From contig NW_017265134.1 of NCBI RefSeq assembly GCF_001638985.1, forward strand, positions 2,633,732-2,697,731: 64,000 bases of DNA, read 5' to 3'. Position 1 is the first letter of the stretch; each line of letters begins with the position of its first letter. Shown here piece by piece: positions 35,631 to 47,534 of this stretch. The translations under genes were made by a program, and so were the position numbers. Source of the DNA: Phycomyces blakesleeanus NRRL 1555(-). Taxonomy: Eukaryota > Mucoromycota > Mucoromycetes > Mucorales > Phycomycetaceae. The notes beneath the pieces are model-generated. The model searched no databases. It had not been told where the DNA came from and saw nothing but the letters and a program-made list of their open reading frames with translations.

Positions 35631-36763
35631 AAAGAATTGTATGAAATTTATGTTAGTTAGTGTTTATGTAGAAACATAAGTGATTCTTGTGGTTTAGTGA
35701 AACTATTTTCTATTTTATTCTTATTTACCCAGATAAGTATATAAAGTGTGGCGTGTTTTTGTAACCTGTCAAAGTTCCATTTTGTAGGCTGGAGGGGCGG
35801 GTGGATTTTTTTTATATTAATTAAATTTCTTGGATATTGGTGGCTAATAGGGTATTTGATACATTTACGGTAATAATTTCCCTGTGGATAGTTAATGCCA
35901 TCTGCTTTTGAGGAGACTATTATTCGTTTATTTATTTTTTAAAAAAAAAGATGATTTTTAAACGTAAGTTTACATATTAAATATATAATCTATTTCTTAA
36001 CTTTGAATTAAAGCCAATGGGAATATGTTAAATATATAGATATAGATATATATTTTTTAGCAAAAGAAAATAAGCTTCCTCTAGGCCGGATAGTTGAAGA
36101 AGAAAGCGCCATTCAAAAAATATGCCTTTTATCAACAATTTACATATGATATACACGGTAAAGTTTGTGTGGGAGTGCTCGGTCCATATTTCGTACTCCA
36201 TTTGTTATTATATCAGACGATGTCAGTCTGAGTAAATGATCCCATAATGGTACAAATGGAGTGAGAGGTCTTCTATAGATATTTAACAGAAACTATTAAA
36301 AACGTGGTTTAAGGGATCATGTAAAAATATTGTATTTTTACAGTGAAATAAAACCAGGAATTAGAATGAAAATTGCCTCAAATAGATATTCTAAAATCTC
36401 CAACATGTATGATACCTTGTAACACATGCAAATTAATATTCAAGATGTGTAACATATCTATAAAATAAAATAAAAGAATAGAATAGACACCCAGATTCTT
36501 TCATAGGTCGTATAATTTTCATATGTCATTGGTGTATAAGCATCAAGTGCGTCTTAGGGTAACATAGATGTGGTTTCGTGCCATTTACAAGTTGAAATTA
36601 TTGATCTGTCTATCTGATCCAGTTTTCTTGATCTAACTGCTGGGTTGATTTGAATTACTTATTTCTACTACATTGTATTGAGTTTGTTGTATTATAAATC
36701 CGTTCGCGTACTATATGACATGCCATAAGTAATACAATCGTCCTTATGTCATGATTTGATACT

Positions 36764-36959
36764 TCAAAAGAATGCCACACGCGCACACAAAGCCAATACT
36801 CCGTTGTCTTTGTGGTTCAGAACAAGAGTGATTTTTTTTGGTAGCTTTTGCTTGGCATGGTTCAAAAATTGATCGGTATCTTTAGGCCCATAAGCTCGGT
36901 TAAATGCAGGTCCATCGTACACTCTTCCGGACAAGGTAATATTAGTTACATGAGGACAT
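36764..36959 (-). pseudogene. Orphan exon-like segment, possible LRR/F-box-type gene remnant
   Basis: After an AAAATAG acceptor (AG at 36961-36960), 65 codons are open up to TGA at 36766. The peptide starts CPHVTNITLSGRVYDGP and contains FNRAYGPKDTDQFLNHAK and ITLVLNHKDNG. The base composition and amino-acid mix are clearly coding-like. The C-P-H-V-T-N-I-T-L start is like a leucine-rich repeat of F-box proteins, but this is a weak resemblance. No convincing upstream exons were found before the next gene, although a short frame at about 37160-37235 (minus) could be one. Truncated gene or missed small gene. Confidence 0.35.
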
Positions 36960-37483
36960 CTATTTTGATTTTTCTTTTCTCTCTCTCTCTTTTTCTTTTA
37001 ATGAAATGATACACCAGAATATATATATAGAGTAGGCAAATATTCTATTATGTTTGGTTTAAACAATGGGTATTGGCTGGGTGTATGTTTGTTTTGGTGA
37101 AGTGAAAGAAGACCTAAAGAAAATTAGCATAGCCTAAACGGTTCCTCCGTTCATTCCGCTGTATATTTAGTTCGGTAAAATAAGTTACCGCCTTTGACCG
37201 AATGAAAGAAACGAGATTCGGCCATCTTCATTGAGTTGTGTTCCTGCGTGTAACCAAAAATAGATAATTAAAAAAGAAATATTATACAATAGAAAAAAAA
37301 TATTACACTAATGGTAATTGACAGACTTCTCATACAAAACGAATTTTCTGTATTACTCCATATTACAATAAATACCAAGTACCAAATGTAATATTTCAAT
37401 TTTTGCTACTCCTTTTTACTCATAAAGTTTTCTTTTTTCTTGATCCTGTCGCAGTCTAACCGATCACCTTGGTTTCCTAAAAT

Positions 37484-40400
37484 ATGCCTAACCAGGACAT
37501 GGAAATGTTGAATCAACAACGTCAGTCAACCGAAGATCATGTGCCTAGTAGCGAAAATGATAAAAAAGAATCAACTACAATTCGTGTACCTACAACAAAT
37601 GCATCTGCAAAAAGCGATAAACCACCGCCCACCATGTTTTCAAGGCTAAAGAACATGATGCCAACCTTTGCACAAAGCCGAAAGACGATCAAATCTTCTA
37701 TCGCTCTCGCTCTTGCTCTTATAATTAACATCAACCCTACTACCAGAGGAGCTCTTGGAGATGGAGCACTACTTGTCACTATTGTTATGGTCTTTTATTT
37801 TCCTTCCAAGACTATAGGTAATATGATCACTTTTGCTATTTATCAATATATACACAGTTTACTGAATTGCAATGTGTGTTTAGGTGTACAAACTGAGGTA
37901 ACAATTACCAAGATCGCCCAATATTCAATCGTGTCTTCTGATATTTAAAATAATAATAATAATAATAATAGGCAGTAGTGTATGGTACATTTGGCGCTCT
38001 TGTTGGCGCTGCTTGGTGCTTTTTAGGTCAGTATGACATTGAAAACCTATTCCGCTTCAATGAACTATAACATATCACCTTATATAATCTTAAAGGCATG
38101 TACCTCGGAAACCTTGCTCGAGACAAGACAAATCCAGTTCCTGTTCAGCCTGCATGTAGTGCGGTTCTCGCTGTATTTTTGTTTGTTGCTACATTTGTGA
38201 TCAATTATGTTCGAATGAAACTTCCAAAAGGTACATTACAAATATATATATACATTTTAAAATAAATTAGAATCCTAGAGAGAGAGAAAAAAGAAACATA
38301 GCCAATTATATTGTATTATATTTCTAGCCAATTTTGCATGCATAAATGCCTGTATTCAAACAACTGTAAGTATGATTATTTTAAAGAACAGAGAGAGAGG
38401 AAAGAGTATGTTAAATTAAGAATTGATTTTAACGAAAATTAAACTATAGATGGCTCTGACACAAGTATCTATTATTCCCGGGTTTTATCCGATTCTTATT
38501 GTAAGTGAAACCTACTGAAAATCACAAAAAAAAAACAAACAAACAAAGAAGAGCATTCAGATCTAACAAAATCTTCTTTAGTGGAGTTTTATGAAACCCA
38601 TCGCACTTGCAGGAGGTCTTTCCTTGGCAGTTAACTATTTTATCTGGCCAGATGATAGCGTTACAAACTATATGTTGGTGTTGAAAAAAACACTTTTGGG
38701 CTGCAAGTCTTTTGTGAAAGAGCATTCGGATGCATTTTTAGAAACCTCACTAGGCGATCTCGAAACAACTCTCCCCACAATCCTCAGCAAGGTTCAGGGA
38801 GATATACTAATGCTCATTGACAGCAAGCGGGCCGTTCAGAGAGAAATCATTTACTCGCGAGTCTCTGCTCAGGATTTAAGTAACATCACCAGAATCGTCA
38901 AAGCATTGAGACCCACTATTCACGGAATCGGCCTTAGTTGGGTCCTCAAAAAGCAATACTATGCAGAGAAGAAAGATAGTGAAAACAAAGACGAAAGCAA
39001 AGACGAAAACTTGGATGGTGAATTCGAGAAACTTCTACAGTCAATACAATCCATGCAACCTGCCTGCGAAGTTCTCGTAGATGCATCACAGACAGCCATC
39101 ACTCAATGTGTAAGCTCACTCGATCATTTTCATCGATTTGTCCGCACAACTCTCAATAGTATCTTGTGGCCATTCCCTCGGTTTTTCTACTCTGGAAATA
39201 TCGAAGCAAGGAAACAACAACATATTGAAATGACAACTCCCTCAACATGCCCATCAGAAAAATTACAGCAAGCTATTAACCAATTTGACGAAATGGCAGG
39301 CGATAGACTCGAGTACTTCAAATCTCTTTACAGAAATGGATCTTCCTCCGAACACCGTTCGCTTTATTTGATTTATCTATACCAATACAACATTAGAGAA
39401 AATGCCTTGTGTACTCTTCAATTGATCAAATATATGGAAGAGCTCGAGAAAACTCGGCCAGGACGTCGTCTCTGGTTTCCTCATATGTCAATCAGAAAAT
39501 GGTTCAAGTCTCCAGAAGTCGATGCAAACATTGGTGGCGATGCTAATAATTATGGAGAAATGAACCAGCAACAGGGAATGACACTAGTCCGTACAGCAAC
39601 CCGTCAAGACATGAATACTAATAACGCAAGCACTGAAAAAAGAAGTATTACAAAAACAGTCGGTGGCAGAGTCTATATGCGTGATGCAGATGTTGAAGCA
39701 CCAGTGACCCTACGGGAGCGATTCTTTTACAGAACCCAGATTGTTAGCGAGTGGCTTTTTGAGACAGATACCGTCTTTGCCTTCAAGACAGCCGTTGGTG
39801 TCGTCTTGGGTGCAATTCCATGCTACATGGCTTCCCAAGTTTCATGGTACTTTGCATGGCACGGACAATGGGCACTTATTACGCTTGTATTGTGGATGAC
39901 TCCTATGACTGGAATGTTCAACTTTACGTATGTATTTAGCATCTGATAAATTATGCTACAATGTTGGCTCACTTTTTTATACGTTTTTATTTCATTTCAT
40001 TTTAGCCTTTTACTCAAAGTTATTGGTACTATCCTGGGAGGTGTCTTTGGAATTGTCGTTTGGGAGATCACACAAGGAAACCCCTATGCTTTGGTGGTTG
40101 TTTGTTTCATCGTATTCCTTCCACTCTATCACGTCTTCTTCTATGGAAACACTTTAAGAATTGTTGCTTTGATGATAAAGGTTACAATGCTACTGGTAAG
40201 AGAAAATACTTATTATTTAACAGAACATTCGACTCATACTTCATACCAATAGATTGTCGTGTATGAATATGACTTTAAGCGTTACGGTACTACCAACTAT
40301 GATCCAGTGTGGACTCTTGCCGGAAAGGTAGACATCAAAATAATTTATATATATATCTACTTTTTATATCTTTCTCAACCCAGTCTTGTATTTATATCTA

Positions 40401-41281
40401 TAGCGCGTGCTTTTGGTTCTTATTGGTATCATCGCATCATCTGTTCTTATGATTATACCATATCCTGTTATTGGACGAGTTGAACTTCGAAAACGACTAT
40501 CCCAAACTATCTACGATATTGAGAGAAGTTACAGTATCGTAAATGCATCTGTAATATGTGCTTCAAATGGCAAGTCTCGAACAGAAGCTCAAGAGAAATC
40601 TTTCCGACAACTATCACTTGATATCCGACGTCAAATTGAAGATGAACGTATGTTCTTGCTTCTTTCAGTCTTTGAGCCACCCCTTCGTGGAAAGTTCCCA
40701 AAGGATACTTATGCAAAACTCTTGGGAAGTGTTGATAACATGGCAGGCTTAATCCAAGGAATGGTAATTTTTAAAACCCAAGAAAAAGAAGCTTTCAAAT
40801 TTAGCACTTACTGACAAGATATATATAACATTAGTCTCACTCTGTTCGTAATGTTGACCCAGTATGGAGAAATATCGTTGCAAACACCCTGATACAGGAG
40901 CGCAAAGACTATGTAAGAAAGACTAGGGGAAAAATGAGAAATGAGAAATGAGAAATGATATATTAATTATAAAAATATAAAACCGTATAGCTCACAGCAA
41001 TCATGACAACACTTAAACTTACGTCAAGTGCATTGGCAACCAAACTGCCTTTGCCACCTTACATGATTTCCCCTGATGAGGCAAGAAGACGGTTCAAGAC
41101 AGCATTGGAACAAAAGATTCAAAACGGCGCTCCTGAGGTCTCACCCGAAGCATTTTCTGGATATAGTGCATATATATTAAACAGCAATACCTTCTTAGAA
41201 GAATTACAGACTCTCTTAAAAGCTGTCGAGGATCTCGTGGGTATAGATGATCCTAACGAATGGTTAAGATCTCGTGCTTAG
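37484..41281 (+). CDS. ArAE_2/BRE4-like multi-pass membrane protein (aromatic acid exporter superfamily)
   Basis: Twelve exons (37484-37817, 37884-37897, 37972-38026, 38096-38230, 38328-38365, 38450-38500, 38582-39927, 40006-40195, 40253-40327, 40404-40763, 40835-40912, 40991-41281) give 988 aa. A charged N-tail precedes a first membrane block (about residues 70-205, including TIKSSIALALALIININP and GALVGAAWCFLG). A long cytosolic domain (about 230-600) follows, then a second membrane block (AVGVVLGAIPCYMAS, VIGTILGGVFGIVVWE, LVVVCFIVFLPLYHVFF, VLLVLIGIIASSVLMI) and a soluble C-terminal helical domain. This two-block layout is that of fungal ArAE_2/DUF2421 proteins such as yeast BRE4, related to FUSC and ALMT transporters. 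The substrate is unknown. Exon 2 is only 14 nt (G-VQTE) but is needed for the frame. Confidence 0.85.
37884..37897 (+). other. 14-nt micro-exon of the ArAE_2 gene
   Basis: TTTAG acceptor, GTGTACAAACTGAG, then a GTAACA donor. Joined to the G left over from exon 1 it encodes G-V-Q-T-E and restores the phase to exon 3. Confidence 0.75.
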
Positions 41282-42118
41282 GGACCACATTGTTTATAAT
41301 TCATGCCTTTACATAATAATATGTTTTATATTTATAATACTAATAATACTATTCCCAATACACTATAATAATGTCTTTCTGTAGTGTCTACTTGATTTGA
41401 TTTGATTCGATTTGATTCATTCGATTTGATTTTTCTTTAATAAAAATAATTAATAAGAATTAACTTTATACAATTTTATAATATGCTACTTAATATTTAA
41501 TCGCCTTTTGTATATAAGGTGTCCTATGTTCTAAAAACAGATTGACTGGATATTTGTAAGTTGTATTGGCCTTCCCATTGTCAATTGTTTGATATTAATA
41601 TAGGTGGTTTATACCGCCATCAGTGGACCATACTATCCCTGGCTTCATTTGTTTGGCACGAATTCCTTTAAAACATACCAGTAAATTAGTCTGTTCTACA
41701 AAGGGTGCATTAAAATATTTAGCCCTGTGAATCAAATGGTGGGAAAAATGGGGATGAACTCCTCCAATTGTATTGAAATAATTGAATCTTCACGACTATT
41801 TACACCAGTTTATTTTTTGATGATTTAATAATTTGTGATAGAGACATACAATTTCAAATGTACAGACCTTCAAGGTTCATATAAAGTAGTAATCATACTT
41901 GGGGAGTCTATGATTTCTTTAGAATTTATGACTGTCAAGATAAGTAGTACTTTCATCTATTGCGTGACAGATGAGGTTACCCACCAATCTCCAGTGCACT
42001 CGATCGCGTCATTCATTTCATCCGGATTACAACGCCCGACAATCCTGCCACCAGGTCCTAAAGAGCTCCCAACTTCCTGGCATTTTGTTCCTGGAAGTCT
42101 CGCACACTTACTCTCACC
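41282..42118. other. Intergenic spacer
   Basis: No gene seen. It contains a GATTT/GATTC repeat tract (about 41394-41434) and AT-rich DNA. The open frame at 41835-42122 overlaps the cysteine synthase start in another frame and is not supported. Confidence 0.6.
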
Positions 42119-43573
42119 ATGAACCCCCTCCGCATCTTCTCCAGAGCCTACTCAACTGTCAAGGTGATCCCAACTCCCGGTGTAAGCACTGTTTTTTTTT
42201 TCTTTTTATTATTTCTTCCTTCCAACCAAGTAATGATCTGCCATTTAACAAGTTTCTACTTTAAAGATCACTAATGGATTCATTGGAGCCATCGGCAACA
42301 CACCTTTGGTAAGTATATCAATTGACCTTCGTACCAGAACAGCAATATAAACCTGACCGGGGAATTACTAGCTTCGCCTGAAGAAACTTAGTGAGGAAAC
42401 TGGATCCGATATTCTTGCCAAGGCTGAATTCATGAACCCCGGTGGTTCTGTAAAGGATCGTGCAGCCTTGTTCGTCGTCAAGGATGCTGAAGAGAAGGGA
42501 CTTATTGCACCCGGTGGAACTGTTGTTGAAGGTACTGCTGGTAATACCGGTATTGGCCTTGCCCATGTGTGTCGTGCAAAGGGCTACAAATGTGTTATTT
42601 ATATGCCTAATACCCAGGTAAGAAAGAAATTTAAACAGAGAATTATTAGAATAGAGTGAAGAGAATATAATTTTTATTGACTCTCTGGATATTAGTCCCA
42701 GGAAAAGATCGATCTTTTGCGTATGCTTGGTGCCGAGGTCTACCCCGTACCTGCTGTCGCATTCGACAACCCAGAAAACTATAACCACCAAGCCAAGCGC
42801 CACGCCGAGAAGCTTGAGAATGCTGTCTGGACCAACCAGTTCGACAACACTGCAAACCGTCGTGCCCACATTGAGACCACTGGTCCCGAAATTATGGAAC
42901 AAACAAACGGCGAAGTCGATGGCTTTGTTTGTGCAACAGGAACTGGTGGTACCCTTGCTGGTATCACTCGCTACCTCAAGGATCAGAAGGGTGATAATGT
43001 CAAGGTTTACCTTGCTGATCCCCCAGGATCTGTTCTCCACAGCTATGTGTCTACCAACGGCAAGCTTTTTGAACGTTCTGGAAGCTCAATTACCGAGGGT
43101 ATTGGACAGGGCCGTATCACAGACAACTTGGCACCGGATGTGAAGTTGATTGACGGCTCTTTCACTATTCCTGATGAAGAGACCATCAAGATGATTTACC
43201 GTTTGTTGGACGAGGAAGGTATCTACGTCGGTGCAAGCTCAGCATTGAATGTTGTTGCTGCTGTCGAGATGTCCAAGAAGCTTGGCAAGGGTAAGAGACA
43301 AATTTTACTCTTCTTTATAATACAAAGCTTATTCTGATGATTCTTATTTTGCTGTGCATTACAGGTAAGAAGATTGTCACCATCTTGTGTGATGGTGCAT
43401 ACAGATACCAGTCTCGCCTTTTCAGTAAGTACACTTTTTTTTAAAAAAAAATAAGACCTGTGTTGTAAATAACGGATATTAACTCTTGTTTTAAAGGTCG
43501 CACTTGGCTCGAGTCCAAGAAGCTGAGCACTGCCATCCCTGAGCACTTGCAAAAGTACATTGTCCTGCCATAA
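42119..43573 (+). CDS. Cysteine synthase (O-acetylserine sulfhydrylase family), likely mitochondrial
   Basis: Six exons (42119-42181, 42267-42308, 42372-42617, 42696-43290, 43365-43424, 43497-43573) give 360 aa. PLP-fold II motifs are all present: IGNTPL near the start, the PLP lysine in [11 protein letters not shown], the substrate loop [10 protein letters not shown], the phosphate-binding GTGGTLAG, and GASSALN. The N-terminus [15 protein letters not shown] looks like a mitochondrial presequence. The [16 protein letters not shown] segment and a C-terminal extension ([10 protein letters not shown]) place it near fungal cysteine synthases of the yeast MCY1 (YGR012W) type rather than cystathionine beta-synthase. 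It makes cysteine from O-acetylserine and sulfide. Codon use is moderately biased to C-ending codons. Confidence 0.9.
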
Positions 43574-44072
43574 ATCAAATACACTTAATACACTTAATGC
43601 ACTGGCCTAGATAAAAGATAAATATTACATAAATACACAAAGCTCTTGTTAGCTGGTTTAATAAGCCCTGAAATAATATGCTCTGAATTAAAGTTGGTTT
43701 TTGTGGAGAGAATTATTATGATTTATTATGTGATTATAAAATATTGTTAGCTGTGAATATCCTAATACCGTGAGCGTATTATACATATGTCAAGTATTCC
43801 CACAATACAGTTCTTTTTCTCTCTTTCTTTTAATAGAGCTGATATATTTATTTACTTGATATGTTTATAAAAACCAGTAGAATTATGTCTTGAGCCTTTT
43901 ACATAAAATACTAACAGTGCTGCCTATGCAAAAAAAATTCTTCTTTCTTTGCTTAGAATATAGATCTTAAATAAGATTTCAAGCTAAAATTTAGTACATT
44001 TTTTTCTTTTCTTTTTCTTTTTAACATAAATAATCTACCGGCTTATTATGATTATGGTGGGAATATATGATT
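43574..44072. other. Convergent 3' spacer
   Basis: Half a kilobase of AT-rich sequence between the stops of cysteine synthase and eEF1B-beta. No gene or clear element; the TTTTCTTTTCTTTTTCTTTTT-like pyrimidine tract near 44003-44020 is notable only as simple sequence. Confidence 0.6.
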
Positions 44073-44883
44073 TTAGATCTTTTGCATAGCAGCGACATCA
44101 ACTGACTGAACATAGTCTTCCAAGGCAGTGATCTTGTCAGAAAGATCATCCATAGATACCTTTGATATTATATAATGTCAGTCAAATAAAAACAACCCCC
44201 TCCTCCCTCGCCTCTTAAACTATTTGTTATTCTTACCTTGTCATCCTCAACGACGCAGTTGATCTGGAGCTTCTTGATACCAAAACCAATGGCGACCAGC
44301 TGAGATCCACCCCACAAGAGACCATCCATGGCAATACCTTTTACAGCCTTGGTAAGAGCCTCCATATTGGTCTCGTCATCCCAAGGTTTGACATCAAGAG
44401 TAATGGTGGTCTTTGCGATTGTCTTGGGTTTGTTGGCCTTCTTTGCCTGGTATTCAGCAAGCCGTTGGGCTTTGACCTTTTCGGCTTCTTCATCAACTTC
44501 GTCATCATCAGAGCCAAACAGATCAATTTCATCTTCATCAAGAAGTGCTTCTGCCTCTGCATCATCTCTTTGTAAAAATAAAATCGATAAAGCGGGTATC
44601 GTCTTAGAGGATGACTTGGTTTTAATGAAGCTTAAGACTTACTTCTTCACCTCTGTATACCATGCTGACAGTCTTTTAAACTCGGGAGGGGGTGCACTGC
44701 CCAATGCTTCGGCTACAAGAGCATCTGCTCCAGTGAATTTGTCCCTAAAAATGACATTGGGTAAATGTTTACAAAAGTAAATACGGACGTCTTGTGTCAA
44801 ACTTACGAGTCAAGGAACTTGTTTTCAGTCAAGCAGTTCTCGAGAATAGGAAGAATGGTAGAAAGCTTGAAAGTAACGCGCAT
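44073..44883 (-). CDS. EFB1: Translation elongation factor 1-beta (eEF1B alpha subunit)
   Basis: Four exons (44883-44807, 44744-44643, 44567-44237, 44159-44073) give 198 aa, close to yeast EFB1 (206 aa). The N-terminal GST-like helix region is short. An acidic middle follows ([18 protein letters not shown]), which is the family's hallmark. The catalytic domain has [38 protein letters not shown] and the C-terminal [14 protein letters not shown]. It exchanges GDP for GTP on eEF1A. The start [11 protein letters not shown] is short but matches the exon phase. Confidence 0.95.
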
Positions 44884-46634
44884 TTTTGTTTTGTTTTGTT
44901 CCGTAAATGATAATATAAAGAAAAGATATTTCTCTGTGGTATAGAGGAGAGAAAGCAAGACCAACAAAAAGAATAGATCTTTTAATTATACAGAATTTTC
45001 TTGTTTTCCCAAAGGGTACCGAAATTAGCCAATCATTTATTTTTAAAAACTCTATCTGACATACATCTTTGACATACCCAAGCAAAATCTTAAAAAGAAA
45101 AAAAAGAGGGGCTTATTCTAGTTTTCTAATATAGTCGCAAGACATATATAGATACCTTTACTACTAAGCTTTATGTTTGTCATACAAGAGGCTTAATGAC
45201 TACTAGATGTTACTTTATGCTGGTTAGAAGAAGAAGTAAAATATCTACTATGTATATATTAAAAGCTATCATTCGCTATAAAAAACTATTCCCGAGCCAT
45301 ACTTTCATATTAAAAAAAAATATTCGAGTGGGGTGTCAAGCTCAAAGTCAAAATCACCAGTTTTGTGATCGGAAAAAAAAAGTCTATTCATGGGCGCTGG
45401 GTCCAGTCATGCCGGTATTGTACTACTGTATGGTCAAAATCGAACCATTATGCAAACGTTTATTTGACTGTAAACATGAATATAATCCATATATATATAT
45501 ATATATTTGGTAGCTTGGTGTGCCTTTTACTGTAGTCTATGGAATCAAATCTTGAGAACATATATTATTAGGCCTGTGATTGTACATATTGGCTATATAA
45601 TAACAGTAGGCTTCACACACACGCACAAAAACAAAGACAAAGACAAACACTTCAAACGATAAACATTTAATAGATTTTATTTATAGTATGCCGCCAATTT
45701 ACTATTTCCAGAATTCTAGTATATTCATTACTTAACCAAATACTTTTTTTGTTTTAAATTATTGTATATTGACTTGATCCGTAATACTTTGTATCTGAAA
45801 AATAAGAACAGTATGTTTCTTTTGTTGGTACAGCATATTGGACTGTATAAACGAGCTGAGGCTAGGTCAGGATACCAAGTATGTAAGAATTCTAATTAGT
45901 TAAATTTCGAGCATTACAAATGTCTATTCTATTGTATAAATTATGCTTTGTCTCAATAGATAAGCTTGACTATATTGATTAGATATGTAATCTCGAGAAT
46001 AGTAAATAAATAAATAAAAACCGAGATCATTAGACATATATCAAAAGACTTTTTTTGCCTTTGAACAAAGAAATTGGTCATATTAAAATGAAATGAAAAA
46101 AAAAAATGTCAAAAATATTAATAACAATTGGTGGCATTAACACGTGTAATGAAGGGGTGATACGGCGTTAGAATCAACACTGGGCGTCTGTGCGTACTGG
46201 GTCAAAAATAGAGTCCTAAAGTTCCTGTAATTACAAACAGTCATACATATAAGCACATTTAAAGCTAGTAGTATCTTGTGCCTGAAAGTTAGTGTTCTTT
46301 TTTTTATCTAAATAATAATAATAATAATACATGATTATTGTCTTCGAATGAATATACATAATGTAAAACATATAGCTCTAATGATTATATGACTTGCATA
46401 GCACCAAAGATATCTAAAATACATTTTATTTGGTCTTTGAATATTCAGCTTATATTACCTACCTGATAAAACTTATAAATTATACAAAAATATCTACAAA
46501 GTCTCTAAAGAGCTTTATTTTATTCTATATTATTTCATGAATAAGAGTGGTCATTTCATTTCAAGCGTATTTTATGCTCACAGACTGTAAACCACGTGCG
46601 AGTGACGCAATACAAGTCTACTGCGGGGGGTCAA
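44884..46634. other. Intergenic spacer, 1.75 kb
   Basis: No supported gene. Open frames at 44825-45085 and 45196-45513 are AT-rich. A less AT-rich patch occurs near 46138-46215 without recognisable features. A CACGTG E-box (46593-46598) and TGACGCAA (46603-46610) lie about 40 bp before the uORF and could be promoter elements of the downstream gene. Confidence 0.5.
46593..46610 (+). promoter_or_regulatory. CACGTG E-box next to TGACGCAA
   Basis: A perfect CACGTG palindrome is followed 4 bp later by TGACGCAA, a bZIP/CRE-like half-site. Fungal bHLH and bZIP factors bind such sites. They sit just before the probable 5' leader exon of the mitochondrial protein gene. Function is inferred only from position and sequence. 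Confidence 0.35.
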
Positions 46635-46790
46635 ATGGGTGGCAAGATAGGGTTGTGTGCAGAGCAGACTGCATTCCTGCCAAGCCTTGTCTTACCTGGA
46701 AAGAAAGGTGAGTTGGCCATTGATGGAATCTCGAAAATATAGTCAAGACAAATAAACATGTGAAATGACTCATACTAAACTTTAGAATGA
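46635..46790 (+). promoter_or_regulatory. Probable spliced 5' leader with uORF overlapping the main start
   Basis: An ATG at 46635 opens a 25-codon frame that runs to a good donor (AAAG|GTGAGT at 46708). Splicing to the acceptor TTTAG at 46781-46785 continues it for one codon (GAA) and then TGA at 46788-46790. That TGA overlaps the main ATG (46787-46789) as ATGA. The arrangement suggests translation control by reinitiation. It depends on the leader intron being real. Confidence 0.45.
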
Positions 46791-47534
46791 ATCTACTTTG
46801 TCAGTCCAGTGGTCGCTTGCTGGCCAAGCATGCCATTCCCCGTCGCTCCATTCGTAACTACAGCACAGAAGTTACGGAATCGGTAAAAAAAGAAACAAAA
46901 GGAGGATTTAGTAGTGGGTAAAGTATGCTATTTTGTTACTTTATCGACACATATATCTAAGTGCGCTTGGTTTTCCTTCATTGTAGATTAACTGGATTTC
47001 TGGTGGGTGTATCTATTACTGGTGCAATTGGATATTATTATTTGCTGGAAGAGTACACGGCTGCTTCCAATAGCTTGCTGAAATCTGTAGAACAGCTGGA
47101 GACAACAACCAAAAAAGTAAGTTTATCTGTGGAATGAACCCCTTTAGTGACGGAGATCTAATGTCTAATGCTTGTGGGGGTTTGGTCAGGTAAGGGACTA
47201 TGCACACAAGATCGAGTCTGTTGAGAAGGATGTCAATCGGTTAAAAGAGACAGTGGCTACAGTACAGCAGCTTTCTGAATTGAAGTCTGAAATACGCAGA
47301 GTATATGTGAGTGTGCGACTCGTTTGATTTATGGACCTAATGAGCTGAATATAGGATACTTTAAATATCGACCATCTTGAACTGAAGACCCATGTATGGG
47401 GATTAGGTACTGATACAATATAGTTTATAGCTCAAATGTCTTCATATATATATATATATATATATGCATGTGAACAATATTTTATTAACAAGCGTTGTGA
47501 TTTTTTAGAACAAGACTTGAAAAAATCAAAATAA
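46787..47534 (+). CDS. Uncharacterised mitochondrial membrane/coiled-coil protein, 151 aa
   Basis: Five exons (46787-46917, 46987-47116, 47190-47306, 47355-47406, 47509-47534) join in phase. The N-terminus (MNLLCQSSGRLLAKHAIPRR, then SIRNYSTE) has the Arg/Ser composition of a mitochondrial presequence with a likely cleavage near NYS. One membrane segment follows (LTGFLVGVSITGAIGYYYLL, residues about 45-64). The rest is a predicted coiled coil of about 60 residues (VEQLETTTKKV, ESVEKDVNRLKETV), and the end has LELKTHVWGLEQDL. I do not recognise a named family, although the conserved-looking tail suggests a real fungal family. Single-pass topology with a coiled coil would suit an inner-membrane scaffold, but this is a guess. 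No single exon exceeds 131 nt, so the gene is easily missed. Confidence 0.7.

Larger units (their letters stand above)
30559..37483. other. Gene-poor 6.9-kb block
   Basis: No full gene seen. It contains two diverged copies of an interspersed repeat (about 32200-32765 and 34730-35630), a microprotein candidate (33139-33259) and an orphan exon-like segment (36764-36959), listed separately. The remainder is AT-rich. The open frames at 33265-33519 and 34658-35023 are rejected. The last 250 bp should be the promoter of the ArAE_2 gene. Confidence 0.5.

Noticed and set aside
47407..47423. Read-through end (GTDTI, TAG at 47421) of the mitochondrial protein
   Set aside because: The donor at 47407 joined to 47509 gives the more convincing WGLEQDLKKSK ending and a proper stop.
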